Shown: positions 26,162-36,531 of the stretch, in pieces
Layout of the letters: every line of letters begins with the position of its first letter
How positions within the stretch are numbered: position 1 is the first letter of the stretch
Assembly (NCBI RefSeq): GCF_028688795.1
Contig: NZ_JAQTXM010000001.1
Location: forward strand, 186,001-250,000
From: Rhodoferax sp.
GTDB lineage: Bacteria > Pseudomonadota > Gammaproteobacteria > Burkholderiales > Burkholderiaceae_C
Reading direction: 5' to 3'
Length of the DNA stretch: 64,000 nucleotides
Notes under the pieces: generated by a model
Told to the model about the DNA's origin: nothing
Databases searched by the model: none
What the model saw: the letters and a program-made list of their open reading frames with translations, nothing else
Position numbers and translations under genes: made by a program

Positions 26162-28374
26162 CAAAGCTCCCTCGAATTGCAGTTTGGCTCAAGCTCGGCC
26201 TGCTTGGCATTGATGGGCAGCACCAGACGAAACGTAGAGCCAACACCCGGCGTCGACTGCAACAGAATTTTTCCGTGGTGTCGGCTCATGATGTCAGCCG
26301 CAATCGACAGCCCCAGCCCGGTACCCAGGCCAACCGCTTTGGTGGTGTAAAACGGTGCAAACACTTGCGCCTGTTTTTCTGCTGCGATGCCGCAACCCGT
26401 GTCCTGAACCTCTATCCACACCTGGTCTCCCTCGACACCCGTGCGAACCGTCAGGGTGCCGCGCTCGGCAATGGCCTGCCCGGCATTGACCAGCAGGTTC
26501 ATCACCACCTGGTTGATTTGGGACGCCACGCAATACACCTGCGGCAGGTCCGCATACTCACGAACCACCTGCACCTTGTACTTGAGCTGGTTCCACACCA
26601 CGTTGATGGTGCTCTCGATACCCGCTTGCAGGTCAGCCCAACCCCAGTCGTTGTCACCGGAGCGTGAGAAGTTTTTCAGGTCCAGCACAATCTTGCTGAC
26701 ACGACTCACACCGTCTCGCGACTCATCAATCAGCTGCGGCAAATCTGTGGCCATGAACGCAAAATCTGCCGATGCCTTGCGCAACCGAACCGACTCGAAC
26801 AAGGGCGCCTGCGCCGCGCCCAATTTGTTTTCAATGGCTTCATAGTCATTGACCAAGCCCAAGAGTTCTTCAATGTAGTTGGCCAGCGTGCCCAGATTGG
26901 ACTTGACGAAACCAATGGGGTTGTTGATTTCATGCGCCACACCGGCGGCCAACTGACCAATAGCGGCCATTTTTTCTGACTGCAGCAGTTGCACCTGCGC
27001 CTCTGAGAGCTTTTTATTGACCACCTCCAGCTCTTCCAGCCTGCGTTGCAGTGCCGCCTCGGCGCGGGCGCGTCGCACCACACGCCACAGGTCGTTACCG
27101 ATCAGCGTCAGGGTGTCGATGTCAGCATCTGAGTAGTTGATGGCTTTGTTGCCAACCCCCATGATCATGCGCACCTGGTCGCCTTCAACCACGGGCACCG
27201 AAATCAGCCGCTGCAGGCCTGCGTGCCCCTCAGGCAGACCACATTTGGCGGGGTAAGAGGCGTAGTCATTGAACATGACCGGCCTTTTTTCGCGCACACA
27301 GTCGGCCCAGATGCCTGCCTGGCTGACCGGGTAATGTGCGTCGTAGGCCACGGTACAGCCACGCAGGGCGCCAGCAGTCCAGGTGACCAGCTCCAGGGTT
27401 TCCTGATCGTCATTGACGAAGTGCAAAAAACCAATGCTGCTGCGGGTGAGTTTTTCTGCCATTTCCAGGCCGCGCGACAAAAATTCTTTTTCTGGCAGCA
27501 AACCGCCCAGTTCGTTGACCTGCAGCAACACCGAGGTGAGTTCTGCTGCCTGGTAGCGTTCGGTAGCGTCCAGGCTCAGCCCGGCCAAAAGCCGCTCGCC
27601 CGCATCGTTTTCAATGGCAAACATGTGTGTCTCAAAGTGTTGGCCATTGAACGTTTCTTCAACCATGCGTCGGCCACCGTCTGCCAGCATTTGCAGGTCC
27701 AGCTGCGTGATCACATCGGCAAATTCTTTGGGGAATATCTCGTGAGCGGTCTTGCCAATCAGTGCCTGCGGGGGAACCCCCAGTGCCTGCACCAGGTGCT
27801 GGTTGACCATCAGCATGCGAAGTTGGCTGTCTTTGACATAGATCGTGCCGGGAAACTCGTCAATGAAGCGCTGCAACATGCGCTGCATGCTCTTCATTTG
27901 CAACTGGTCACGCTGGCGGTCAGTGACGTCGTGGATCGTCGAAAGCAAAAAAGCTTCGCCATTGAAATTCACCAGGCTGCTGAACACCTCGACATCACGC
28001 ACCTCACCACTGGCCAGTCGGTGCTTGAAATCAAAGTGTGTTTTTCGGGCGCTTGCGGCCAGCGCCATCTCGGCGCGAATCTGGTCCGGCGTCAAGGTGT
28101 TGATGTCCATCACGTTCATTGACGTCAGCGTGGCTTTGTCCCAGCCGTAGTACTTCACGGCCTCCAGGTTGGCGTCCACAATGCGCGCGTTGTCGGGGTT
28201 GACCAACAGCATGGGCATGCAGTTGTTGACAAACATGGCTCGGTAGCGGGATTCGCTCTCGGCCAAGGCTTCTGCGGTATCGATGCAACTGACCTGAGCC
28301 GGGCACACAAGTGGCGCTGCTTGCGGGTCGGTGATGCCTTTCGCGCTGGGGGCAGTGAGTGGACAGGAATCCAT
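26161..28374 (-). CDS. PAS-PAS-GAF sensor histidine kinase
   Basis: Soluble 737-aa sensor kinase. Two PAS domains (about 35-155 with YRAMFVNNCMPMLLVNPDNA; about 165-275 with IDEFPGTIYVKDSQLRMLMV) precede a GAF domain (about 285-440: [40 protein letters not shown]). The kinase core has GVAHEINNPIGFVKSN, NLLVNAGQAIAERG, DTGCGIAAE and GTGLGLS. The kinase core is closely related to that of the coupled hemerythrin kinase, and the GAF domain to that of the hybrid kinase at 31904, pointing to local duplication. No TM segments. Confidence 0.9.
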   Translation of the reverse strand: MDSCPLTAPSAKGITDPQAAPLVCPAQVSCIDTAEALAESESRYRAMFVNNCMPMLLVNPDNARIVDANLEAVKYYGWDKATLTSMNVMDINTLTPDQIRAEMALAASARKTHFDFKHRLASGEVRDVEVFSSLVNFNGEAFLLSTIHDVTDRQRDQLQMKSMQRMLQRFIDEFPGTIYVKDSQLRMLMVNQHLVQALGVPPQALIGKTAHEIFPKEFADVITQLDLQMLADGGRRMVEETFNGQHFETHMFAIENDAGERLLAGLSLDATERYQAAELTSVLLQVNELGGLLPEKEFLSRGLEMAEKLTRSSIGFLHFVNDDQETLELVTWTAGALRGCTVAYDAHYPVSQAGIWADCVREKRPVMFNDYASYPAKCGLPEGHAGLQRLISVPVVEGDQVRMIMGVGNKAINYSDADIDTLTLIGNDLWRVVRRARAEAALQRRLEELEVVNKKLSEAQVQLLQSEKMAAIGQLAAGVAHEINNPIGFVKSNLGTLANYIEELLGLVNDYEAIENKLGAAQAPLFESVRLRKASADFAFMATDLPQLIDESRDGVSRVSKIVLDLKNFSRSGDNDWGWADLQAGIESTINVVWNQLKYKVQVVREYADLPQVYCVASQINQVVMNLLVNAGQAIAERGTLTVRTGVEGDQVWIEVQDTGCGIAAEKQAQVFAPFYTTKAVGLGTGLGLSIAADIMSRHHGKILLQSTPGVGSTFRLVLPINAKQAELEPNCNSREL

Positions 28375-28397
28375 GGCGCTAAATGTTCAGGTTGTCG

Positions 28398-29756
28398 TTA
28401 AGGCAGGGTGCCCGGGTTGTCACGCCAGACATCGGCTTTGAGCCGTGTACCGATCGATTTCTCAAAGGAGATTATTTTTCTGATGACGGCGTCATCAAAC
28501 ACATGCCCGGCCGTGAGCATGAGCAAACCACTGGGCGTGATGAAGTCGCGCGACAGCACCATACCGGCGTGGAGTTCTGCGGCGCCAAGCGACAACTCCA
28601 CCAGCTTGTCTGCCTGACTGATGCCTGAGGTCGCAACGGGCTCGCCCAACAAAGCGACCAAGGCCTGCACCACCACCGGGTCATAACGGCGACCGCTGCC
28701 GCGCACGATCACGGCCAGTGCCTCGGCCACTGGCAACTGGCACTGCCCCAACAAGCCAATTTGCAGGCTGTCATAGTCGCACGCCACGCTGAGAATGCGC
28801 GCGCCCACGGGTATGTGCTGGCCAACCAATTGCTGCGGGTAGCCGGCACCGTCAAAGCGCTCAAGGTGACTGCCAATCGTGTCGGCAGCACCCTTGAGCT
28901 CGTCAAGCGGCATCAACATTTGGGCAGCACGCGTGGGGTGTTTGCGGTAGCCCTCAAGTTGCCGGGTGTTCATCATGACAATGGGCGTGTCCATCAGGAT
29001 GTCGTCAAAGCCAACCTTGCCAATTTCATGCAGCAGGCCGGCCACAAAGGTTTCCTGGATTTGCCGGCTATTGAGGTCCATGCGCTGAGCAAGGCGGCGC
29101 GCCAGGTCGGCCACACGTCGGGAATGCCCAGCCAACTTGCTGTTGCGCAACTCAATCAGGCTGGTGAAGACCTTGATGGAGGTGATGAAGTTGTTTTTAA
29201 GCCGCTCATTGGCGTTGTTGAGTGACGCATTGGCTTGTTTGAGCTCGGCCGTACGTTCTTCCACCTTGAGCTCAAGGCTGGCATTGAAGGCCTTGAGTGC
29301 GTCATTTTGCTGCTGCACCAGCGCTTGCAATCGCCGCTGCTCAATGGCCATGGCACGCTGCTGCAAGGCAGCTTGCACGATCAAGATGATGTCGTTGTCG
29401 TCCCAGGGCTTGGCAATGTAGCGGTAGATTTCTCCGCGGTTGATGGCCCCCATGATGGAAGAAATGTCGGCATAACCTGTGAGCAGCAGGCGCATGGTGT
29501 CGGGCCAGCGCTGGCGCACCTGTTCCAGAAACACCACGCCGTCCATTTCGGGCATGCGCATGTCTGAAATCACCAGGTCAAAAGTCTCACTCTCCATTAA
29601 CGTCAAGGCGGCCTGACCACTCTCGGCCACCTTGACCTGCAGTCCCCGGGCACGAAACAAGCGCCGCAACGCCGACAGAATGCTGGGCTCGTCATCAACG
29701 CACAACACCGCACCGGCCTGCGCATTGGGGGGCGGATTTGTGGAGAGAACGGTCAT
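28398..29756 (-). CDS. Response regulator with degenerate HD-GYP domain
   Basis: 452-aa receiver plus HD-GYP protein (RpfG-like). The receiver has CVDDEPS, phospho-acceptor Asp in LVISDMRMPEMDG and YRYIAKPWDDND; a coiled coil links it to the output domain. In the output domain the key HD pair is changed to His-Glu (LLHEIGKVGFDD instead of HDIGK) and the HHExxDGxGYP motif reads SHLERFDGAGYP, so one His is lost while GYP stays. The enzyme may be an altered or inactive c-di-GMP phosphodiesterase, perhaps a binding scaffold. A C-terminal extension of about 80 residues follows (AGMVLSRDFITPSGLLMLTA). It lies just upstream of the two coupled kinases. Confidence 0.88.
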   Translation of the reverse strand: MTVLSTNPPPNAQAGAVLCVDDEPSILSALRRLFRARGLQVKVAESGQAALTLMESETFDLVISDMRMPEMDGVVFLEQVRQRWPDTMRLLLTGYADISSIMGAINRGEIYRYIAKPWDDNDIILIVQAALQQRAMAIEQRRLQALVQQQNDALKAFNASLELKVEERTAELKQANASLNNANERLKNNFITSIKVFTSLIELRNSKLAGHSRRVADLARRLAQRMDLNSRQIQETFVAGLLHEIGKVGFDDILMDTPIVMMNTRQLEGYRKHPTRAAQMLMPLDELKGAADTIGSHLERFDGAGYPQQLVGQHIPVGARILSVACDYDSLQIGLLGQCQLPVAEALAVIVRGSGRRYDPVVVQALVALLGEPVATSGISQADKLVELSLGAAELHAGMVLSRDFITPSGLLMLTAGHVFDDAVIRKIISFEKSIGTRLKADVWRDNPGTLP

Positions 29757-29788
29757 GGTGATGTTGTTTTAAATGGGGTTAAGCGGCA

Positions 29789-30640
29789 TCAAAAACTGGA
29801 GAACAGCCTTGACTCATTGAGCAAGGGGCCGAGGTCTCCCAGGCTGGCTTGCAACGCATCAATCTGCCCCCCAAGGCGCTTCTCTACCGTGGCAGGCAAC
29901 GGGGCGTCTACCAGGCAACCACCATAGTCAAGGCCCAGGCGCTGGCTGATTTGATTGGCGGCAAAAACGCAGGCCAGCATGTCGGTGTCACATTGCTCGG
30001 GGGTGTGCAGGTGCCTGATGCTTTCCACCAAATTTGATGCAAAACGCCATTTTTCGGCCAGCATGGCGCCCACTTCAGCATGGTCAACGCGAATTACTTC
30101 AAACAAGGCGACATGCAAAGGCCGGCTGCTCCAAAGGCTCAATTCCATCGAACGGCGAAATTCTGTGGGCATGAACTGCGCCACCACCACTTTGCCAAAA
30201 TCATGCAGCAAGCCGGCAATAAAACAATCATGCACATCGGCGTCGGGCAGGCGTTGTGCCAGTTGGCGGGCAATAGCCGCCGTGCTGAGCGAGTGCAGCA
30301 GATAACGCTGACCGTCAAAACCTGCCAACTGGTTATGGGGCAACATGCCAATGGCGGCAATGCTCAGCGCCAGATTTTTGATGGTGTTAAACCCCAAAAA
30401 AACCACCGCATGGTCAACCGAGGTGATTTGATTGGCCAGCCCGTAATAAGCTGAATTCACCACGCGCAAGACCTTGACGGTGACCACAGGATCGCGGTCA
30501 ATCACTTGCACCAGATCTTTCGGTGAGCAGGCCACGTCGCGCGTCAGGTCGAGGATTTTTTGAACGCTCTTTGGAAACGCGGGCATCTGCTCGACGGCAG
30601 CGGCGAGTCGAAGAGACAAGTCAGGATTCATCGCACTCAT
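29789..30640 (-). CDS. HDOD domain protein
   Basis: 283-aa stand-alone HDOD protein, a non-catalytic relative of HD hydrolases used in signalling. Motifs: MPAFPKSVQKILDLTRD, QVIDRDPVVTVKVLRVVNSA YYG (two pieces of one motif), VFLGFNTIKNLALSIAA and CFIAGLLHDFGKVVVAQF, the last retaining an HD-like pair. HDOD proteins often accompany HD-GYP and GGDEF proteins. It lies 33 bases upstream of the degenerate HD-GYP regulator in the same direction, so the four leftward genes probably form one operon. Confidence 0.88.
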   Translation of the reverse strand: MSAMNPDLSLRLAAAVEQMPAFPKSVQKILDLTRDVACSPKDLVQVIDRDPVVTVKVLRVVNSAYYGLANQITSVDHAVVFLGFNTIKNLALSIAAIGMLPHNQLAGFDGQRYLLHSLSTAAIARQLAQRLPDADVHDCFIAGLLHDFGKVVVAQFMPTEFRRSMELSLWSSRPLHVALFEVIRVDHAEVGAMLAEKWRFASNLVESIRHLHTPEQCDTDMLACVFAANQISQRLGLDYGGCLVDAPLPATVEKRLGGQIDALQASLGDLGPLLNESRLFSSF

Positions 30641-30765
30641 GTTGCCGCATTACAAATGTATGTCGATCTCGTTGTTCAGTCGCACCACTTTACATCACAA
30701 ACCCCACACCGAAAAGCCACAAATGTTGTCTAATTCGGCCTCGTTGGTAGCAACTTTTAAACAAT

Positions 30766-31869
30766 ATGACTGAATACCCGCACGCCACGATCCTGATCGT
30801 GGACGATGCCCCAGAAAACCTGTTTGTGCTGAGCGAATTGCTGCAGCCGCACTACCGTGTGCTGGCGGCCAACAATGGCGAGCGCGGCTTGCTGGTGGCC
30901 GCCGCCGAACCCTTGCCTGACCTGATTTTGCTGGACGTGATGATGCCCGGCATGAATGGCTACCAGGTGATGCAGGCGCTGCAAGCCAATGCCCGCACCG
31001 CCGATATACCGGTGATATTTTTAACCGCCCTGTCGAGCCCGCGCGAAGAAGAGCGTGGCCTGAACCTGGGCGCGGTCGACTACATTGCCAAGCCCATCAC
31101 GCCGGCCACCGTGCTGGCCAGGGTGCGCACCCAATTGCAGGCCAAGCAGGCACGCGATTGGCTGAAAGACCAAAACGCCACACTCGAAGCCGAGGTGGCC
31201 CGACGCATGACCGAGAACGACCTGACCCAGCAGGTCAGCATTCGTGCCTTGGCGCACCTGGCTGAAATCCGCGACCCCGAAACTGGCAAGCATCTGGCGC
31301 GCACCCAGGGCTATGTCAGGCTGCTAGCCAAGTTGCTTGAACCCCACGCGCGCTTCAAAGAACGCCTGACGCCCCGCTATATCGACTTGCTGGCGCGTTC
31401 AGCCCCGCTGCATGACATTGGCAAGGTTGGCATTCCTGACCACATTCTGAACAAGCCTGGCAAACTCAATGCCGAAGAGTGGCGGGTGATGCAAACCCAC
31501 GCCAAGCTCGGCAGTGATGCCATTGACCTGGCTGAGCAAGACATTGAAAAGCCGCTGGATTTTCTGGCGCTGGCCAAGGAAATTGCCCATTGGCACCATG
31601 AAAAATGGGATGGCTCGGGTTACCCCGACCGCTTGTCCGGCGATGCCATTCCCCTGTCGGCCCGACTGATGGCCATTGCCGATGTGTTTGACGCCCTGAT
31701 CTCTCCACGCGTCTACAAACCAGCCTTTGCATTTGATGTGGCGCACGACCTGATTGCTGTGCAACGTGGCGCTCATTTCGACCCTGACATCCTGGACGCT
31801 TTCCTGTCTCACTACCAGGACTTTGTGGCCATCGCTGCGCAGCATCACGACAGCCAAACCGGCGCCTGA
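30766..31869 (+). CDS. Response regulator with intact HD-GYP phosphodiesterase domain
   Basis: 367-aa receiver plus HD-GYP protein. The receiver has LIVDDAPENL, Asp in LILLDVMMPGMNGYQVM and YIAKPITP. The output domain keeps the full catalytic set: RTQGYVRLLA, APLHDIGKVGIPDHILNKPG, HWHHEKWDGSGYPDRLSG and IADVFDALISPRVYK. It should hydrolyse c-di-GMP to pGpG or GMP. It is divergent from the HDOD gene, 125 bases apart, and is followed 34 bases later by the hybrid kinase, which is its likely partner. Confidence 0.92.
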   Translation: MTEYPHATILIVDDAPENLFVLSELLQPHYRVLAANNGERGLLVAAAEPLPDLILLDVMMPGMNGYQVMQALQANARTADIPVIFLTALSSPREEERGLNLGAVDYIAKPITPATVLARVRTQLQAKQARDWLKDQNATLEAEVARRMTENDLTQQVSIRALAHLAEIRDPETGKHLARTQGYVRLLAKLLEPHARFKERLTPRYIDLLARSAPLHDIGKVGIPDHILNKPGKLNAEEWRVMQTHAKLGSDAIDLAEQDIEKPLDFLALAKEIAHWHHEKWDGSGYPDRLSGDAIPLSARLMAIADVFDALISPRVYKPAFAFDVAHDLIAVQRGAHFDPDILDAFLSHYQDFVAIAAQHHDSQTGA

Positions 31870-31903
31870 TCAACTCACCCGGCTCGTTCGCCACAACCTT
31901 GCC

Positions 31904-34900
31904 ATGAGCCTGCCAACCGAGCCCGCCGCACCGGTTCCGCGTGATCACACGGCCACGCGGGTTGGTCTGAAAATTGCGCTGAGTTATGCGGCTTTTGCGA
32001 TGTTGTGGATCGTGTTTTCAGACCAGGCTGTGGCGTGGCTGATCAAAGACCCGGACCAGCTGGTACTCGCCAGCACAGCGAAAGGCGCTCTGTTTGTGCT
32101 GATCACCGCGCTGGGGCTGTTTACCTTGAGCCACCGCTGGCTGAGCAAAGCCACCCATGACTTGTTGCAAGAGCAAAACACCATTGCGCACTTTGCCAAA
32201 CGCGGCCAAGCCATGCTGGCTTTGCCGGCCGCTGCTGAAACCATGAATGAGCGCGCCTTCTTGCAGCACGGTCTGGCGCTGGCTGAAGGCCTCACCAGCA
32301 GCCAGATTTCATTCATCCATTTCGTCAATGACGATCAGGAAACCATTGAGCTGGTGACCTGGTCGAGCGGTACGCTGGCGCATTACTGCACCGCGGCGTT
32401 TGACAGCCACTACGCCATCAGCCAGGCCGGCATTTGGGCCAATGCCCTGCGCCAACGCGCGCCTGTGGTGTTCAATGATTACGCCAGTGCCACTGGCAAA
32501 CACGGCCTGCCCGAAGGCCACGCCCATTTGAACCGTCTGATCAGCGTGCCCGTATTGCAAGGCGGGCTGGTGCGCATGATGGCCGGTGTAGGCAACAAGG
32601 CCAGTGACTACACAGAAGCCGATGTAGAAACCCTGCGCCTGATGGCTGAGGCCATATGGCGCATCGTGCAGCAGCGCCGCGCCGATGCGGCCTTGCAAAG
32701 CAGCCAGGCCCACTACAAAAGCCTGTTTGACAGCAACCCGCTGCCGATGTGGGTGTTTGACCTGGAAACGCTCAGGTTCCTGTCCGTCAATGACGCCGCG
32801 GTGACCCACTATGGCTACAGCCGCGCTGAGTTTATGACCATGACGCTGCGAGACATACGCCCGGCCGAAGACGTGCCACGGCTGCTTGACGACATTCGCC
32901 TTAACCGCACAGGCCGCGGAAACGGTGTGTTGTGGCGACATCAGCTCAAGGATGGCAGCATCCGATTGGTTGAGATCGCCTCGCACCCCCTGACTTTTGA
33001 GGGCCGGGCTGCCAAACTGGTGCTGGCCTACGACGTGACTGAGCGTGAGGCTACCCAGGAGCAGCTGAGCAAGCTGTCGCAGGCCGTGGCGCAGAGCCCG
33101 GAGAGCGTGGTCATTACCAACACCCGCGCAGAAATCGAGTACGTCAACGACGCCTTTGTGCTCGCCACGGGCTACCAGCCGCACGAGGTGCTGGGACTAA
33201 ACCCGAAGCTGCTTCAATCAGGCAACACGCCCAAACGCACCTATGACGACCTGTGGCAAGCCATTGCCAATGGCCAGATGTGGCGCGGTGAGTTTTACAA
33301 CAAGCGCAAGGACGGCAGCGAATACGTTGAGTTCGCCATCATTACCCCGCTGCGGCAAAAAGATGGTCGTATCACCCATTACGTGGCTGTGAAGGAAGAC
33401 ATCACCGAGAAAGAGCACATGGGCATTGAGCTTGACGGCCACCGTCACCACCTGGAAGAACTGGTGACGCAACGCACGTTGGAGCTCAGCCAGGCCCGCG
33501 AAGAAGCCGACGCCGCCAGCCAGTCCAAAAGCGTTTTTTTGGCCAACATGAGCCATGAAATCCGCACCCCCATGAATGCCATCATGGGCTTGAGCCACCT
33601 GCTGCGCCACGACACCACCAGCAAAGCCCAAATGGACAAGCTCAACAAGATCGACAGCGCGTGTCGACACCTGCTGTCCATCATCAACGACGTGCTGGAC
33701 ATCTCCAAAATCGAGGCCGGCAAGATGGCTCTGGAAACCCGGCAGTTTCAGATTGCCGAGGTGATGGGTAACGTGCACACCTTGATGGAGCCCGACGCAC
33801 TGGCCAAAGGGCTGGCGCTGGAATTGCATGGGGAAGCACTTTCGCTATGGGTACAAGCCGATGCCACCCGGCTACGCCAGGCTTTGCTGAACCTGGTTAG
33901 CAACGCCGTCAAGTTCACCGAGACTGGCAGCGTGACCATGACCGTGACCCAAGTGGCCGCCGGAGACACCCACGCCATGCTGCGCTTTGAAGTGGCAGAC
34001 AGCGGCATTGGCATGGATGCCGACACGGTGAGCCGGCTGTTTCAGAATTTCGAGCAGGGGGACGCGTCGACCACCCGCAAATATGGCGGCACCGGGTTGG
34101 GACTGGCCATCACCCGAAGCTTGGCGCAGCTGATGGGTGGTGCGGCCGGCGTGACCAGCACACCGGGTGTGGGCAGCACTTTTTGGTTTACCACAAGGGT
34201 CATCATCAGCCACAGCCTGATGGGCCTGCCGCTGCAAGCGGTGGCTACCGAATCAGCGCAACAGCTCTTGGCGCAGCACAAGGGCCAGCATGTGGTGGTG
34301 GCCGATGACAACCCGCTCAACCTGGAAGTTGCCCAGGAGATGCTCAGCCGCGTGGGCCTGCAAGTGACCACCGCCAACGACGGGCAACAGGTGCTGGACC
34401 TGCTGGCAGCGCCACCGTCACACATTGACCTGATCCTGATGGACCTGCAAATGCCCCGGCTTGACGGCTTGCAAGCCACCCGCGCGCTGCGCGCTTTGCC
34501 GCGTGGCAAGGCGCTGCCCATCATTGCCCTGTCTGCCAGCGCCTTTGCACCAGACCGCCAAGCTGCCCGCGAGGCCGGCATGAACGATTTTGTGGCGAAA
34601 CCCATCGTGCCCGAAACGCTTTATGCCACCTTGCTGGACTGGTTGCCCAAAATGGCCACTGAATCAGCCGCCACCCCACAAGCCACTGTCGCCCCATGCC
34701 CAACCCACATGCCCGATGCCAAGCTGGTGCACACCGTGATGAATCAGCTTGACCACCTGCTGGGCCAAAGTGACACGGCGGCTTTGGCCTTGTTTCAACA
34801 ACACACCGATACACTGGTGGCAGTCCTTGGCGATGACTTCAGCCTGCTGACCACGCAGCTGCAGCAATTTGCCTTCGACAAGGCCCAGGCAACCCTTCAT

Positions 34901-34924
34901 CAACACAAAAAGACTACCGATTAA
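31904..34924 (+). CDS. Hybrid sensor histidine kinase (2 TM, GAF, 2 PAS, HisKA, HATPase, REC)
   Basis: 1006-aa membrane hybrid kinase. Two TM helices lie near the N-terminus (about 20-40 and 58-78) with a short periplasmic loop. Next are a GAF domain (about 110-265, [20 protein letters not shown]), two PAS domains (about 270-385 and 390-510), the H-box [18 protein letters not shown] (His about 550), the N-box [15 protein letters not shown], the G2 box [12 protein letters not shown], and a receiver ([18 protein letters not shown], Asp in [14 protein letters not shown]). The last about 70 residues ([20 protein letters not shown]) resemble an Hpt helix bundle but lack a phospho-His motif. Start ATG 31904 is chosen over the longer frame, which would overlap the upstream gene by 116 bases. 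Confidence 0.92.
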   Translation: MSLPTEPAAPVPRDHTATRVGLKIALSYAAFAMLWIVFSDQAVAWLIKDPDQLVLASTAKGALFVLITALGLFTLSHRWLSKATHDLLQEQNTIAHFAKRGQAMLALPAAAETMNERAFLQHGLALAEGLTSSQISFIHFVNDDQETIELVTWSSGTLAHYCTAAFDSHYAISQAGIWANALRQRAPVVFNDYASATGKHGLPEGHAHLNRLISVPVLQGGLVRMMAGVGNKASDYTEADVETLRLMAEAIWRIVQQRRADAALQSSQAHYKSLFDSNPLPMWVFDLETLRFLSVNDAAVTHYGYSRAEFMTMTLRDIRPAEDVPRLLDDIRLNRTGRGNGVLWRHQLKDGSIRLVEIASHPLTFEGRAAKLVLAYDVTEREATQEQLSKLSQAVAQSPESVVITNTRAEIEYVNDAFVLATGYQPHEVLGLNPKLLQSGNTPKRTYDDLWQAIANGQMWRGEFYNKRKDGSEYVEFAIITPLRQKDGRITHYVAVKEDITEKEHMGIELDGHRHHLEELVTQRTLELSQAREEADAASQSKSVFLANMSHEIRTPMNAIMGLSHLLRHDTTSKAQMDKLNKIDSACRHLLSIINDVLDISKIEAGKMALETRQFQIAEVMGNVHTLMEPDALAKGLALELHGEALSLWVQADATRLRQALLNLVSNAVKFTETGSVTMTVTQVAAGDTHAMLRFEVADSGIGMDADTVSRLFQNFEQGDASTTRKYGGTGLGLAITRSLAQLMGGAAGVTSTPGVGSTFWFTTRVIISHSLMGLPLQAVATESAQQLLAQHKGQHVVVADDNPLNLEVAQEMLSRVGLQVTTANDGQQVLDLLAAPPSHIDLILMDLQMPRLDGLQATRALRALPRGKALPIIALSASAFAPDRQAAREAGMNDFVAKPIVPETLYATLLDWLPKMATESAATPQATVAPCPTHMPDAKLVHTVMNQLDHLLGQSDTAALALFQQHTDTLVAVLGDDFSLLTTQLQQFAFDKAQATLHQHKKTTD

Positions 34925-34962
34925 CGGTATCCTCAGCATCATCCGTCGTTAGGAATCACACT

Positions 34963-36531
34963 GTGCACGTTACCAAATACAAGATCTGGGTCCAGCTTCT
35001 GACAACCATCGCGGCAGCGCTGCTAGTGGTTTGGACTGGCGTCATCATCTGGCAAGGCCATGTCACGCGCCAGGCTGCGCTGGATCAGGCCACTGATTTT
35101 TCAGCCAGCATGCACGATGCCACCATGGCCGGGCTCACCGGCATGATGGTCACAGGCACCGTGGGCCAGCGCGACGTGTTTCTGGACCAGATCAAGCAGC
35201 TCGGCTCGATTCGCGACGTGCGGGTCTTGCGCGCTGAGGCGGTCACCAAGTTGTTTGGCAAGGGAACCGAGAAAGACGACAACCATCCCGATGCGCTTGA
35301 GCAGCAAGTGCTGCAAAGCGGCAAACAGGTTGTGCAGGTTGAATCCGATGCCAAGGGCGAGTATTTGCGCGCGGTGCGCCCCGCTCTGGCCCTGAAAAAC
35401 TCGCTGGGCAAAGACTGCACCAGCTGCCATCTGGCCACAGAAGGCACCGTGCTGGGCGTGGTCAGCATGAAGGTGTCGCTCGACAAGGTGAACGCCAGTT
35501 TGGCGGACCAGCGCTGGAAGTCCATTATGGCGGCGCTCATCACTTGCATTCCGGTGCTGATGCTGATCTATCCGTTCATTCGCAGGGTGGTGACGCGCCC
35601 GCTGGAGCGCAGTGTGGCCATGGCGCGCGGCATTGCCTCAGGCGACCTGACCCAGCACATTGAAGTCGATTCACACAACGAAATGGGTGAGTTGCAGCAA
35701 GCGCTGCAAGACATGAACGCCGGCCTGGTAAAAATTGTGCGCCAGGTGCGCGTGGGCACCAACACCATATTTAGTGCCTCCAGTGACATTGCCAGTGGCA
35801 ACCTGGACTTATCCAACCGCACCGAACTGCAAGCCAGCTCGCTGGAAAATACCGCCAACTCCATGGCCGAAGTGACCTCGGCGGTGAACCAGAATGCGGA
35901 GCATGCGCGCCGCGCCAACCAGATGGCTAAAAGCGCATCAGACGTGGCCGTGCGTGGCGGCAGCGTGGTGGCAGGGGTGATTGACACCATGGCCTCGATC
36001 AACGCCTCAAGCAACCGCATTGTGGACATCATTGCGGTGATTGACGGTATTGCCTTCCAGACCAACATTCTGGCGCTGAACGCCGCGGTGGAAGCAGCTC
36101 GCGCCGGCGAACAAGGCCGTGGTTTTGCGGTGGTGGCGGCAGAAGTTCGCAGCCTGGCCAAACGCAGCGCCGATGCCGCGCAGGAAATCAAGGCCTTGAT
36201 TGGCGACTCAGTGAGCAAGGTCGAAGCCGGCAGCAGCCTGGTGCAGCAAGCCGGCAGCACCATGAATGACATTGTTGACAGCATCCGCCATGTGACCGAC
36301 ATCATGGGCGAGATCACCACGGCAAGCGCAGACCAGACGGCAGGCATTGAACGCGTGGGCAACGCCATCGACGAGATGAATCAGGTGACCCAGCAAAATG
36401 CTGCGCTGGTGGAGCAAGCCGCCGCTGCAGCGCAGTCGCTGCAAGACCAGGCACAACACCTGGAGCAAGTTGTCAGCGCATTTAAAATAAATGAATCAAA
36501 TAGCCATCTAGCCCTTAATCACCGGGCGTAA
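34963..36531 (+). CDS. Methyl-accepting chemotaxis protein with c-type heme motif
   Basis: 522-aa chemoreceptor. TM1 is about 9-31 and TM2 about 187-205. The periplasmic domain between them contains CTSCH (about 152-156) in [17 protein letters not shown], a canonical CxxCH heme c attachment site in the compartment where cytochrome maturation works. A HAMP domain follows, then the signalling hairpin with the highly conserved tip [20 protein letters not shown] and an adaptation region. Start is GTG at 34963 with AGGAAT six bases upstream. Heme-c chemoreceptors such as DcrA of Desulfovibrio sense redox or oxygen. The final residues HLALNHRA and the stop codon come from a copy of the dispersed repeat. 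Confidence 0.92.
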   Translation: MHVTKYKIWVQLLTTIAAALLVVWTGVIIWQGHVTRQAALDQATDFSASMHDATMAGLTGMMVTGTVGQRDVFLDQIKQLGSIRDVRVLRAEAVTKLFGKGTEKDDNHPDALEQQVLQSGKQVVQVESDAKGEYLRAVRPALALKNSLGKDCTSCHLATEGTVLGVVSMKVSLDKVNASLADQRWKSIMAALITCIPVLMLIYPFIRRVVTRPLERSVAMARGIASGDLTQHIEVDSHNEMGELQQALQDMNAGLVKIVRQVRVGTNTIFSASSDIASGNLDLSNRTELQASSLENTANSMAEVTSAVNQNAEHARRANQMAKSASDVAVRGGSVVAGVIDTMASINASSNRIVDIIAVIDGIAFQTNILALNAAVEAARAGEQGRGFAVVAAEVRSLAKRSADAAQEIKALIGDSVSKVEAGSSLVQQAGSTMNDIVDSIRHVTDIMGEITTASADQTAGIERVGNAIDEMNQVTQQNAALVEQAAAAAQSLQDQAQHLEQVVSAFKINESNSHLALNHRA

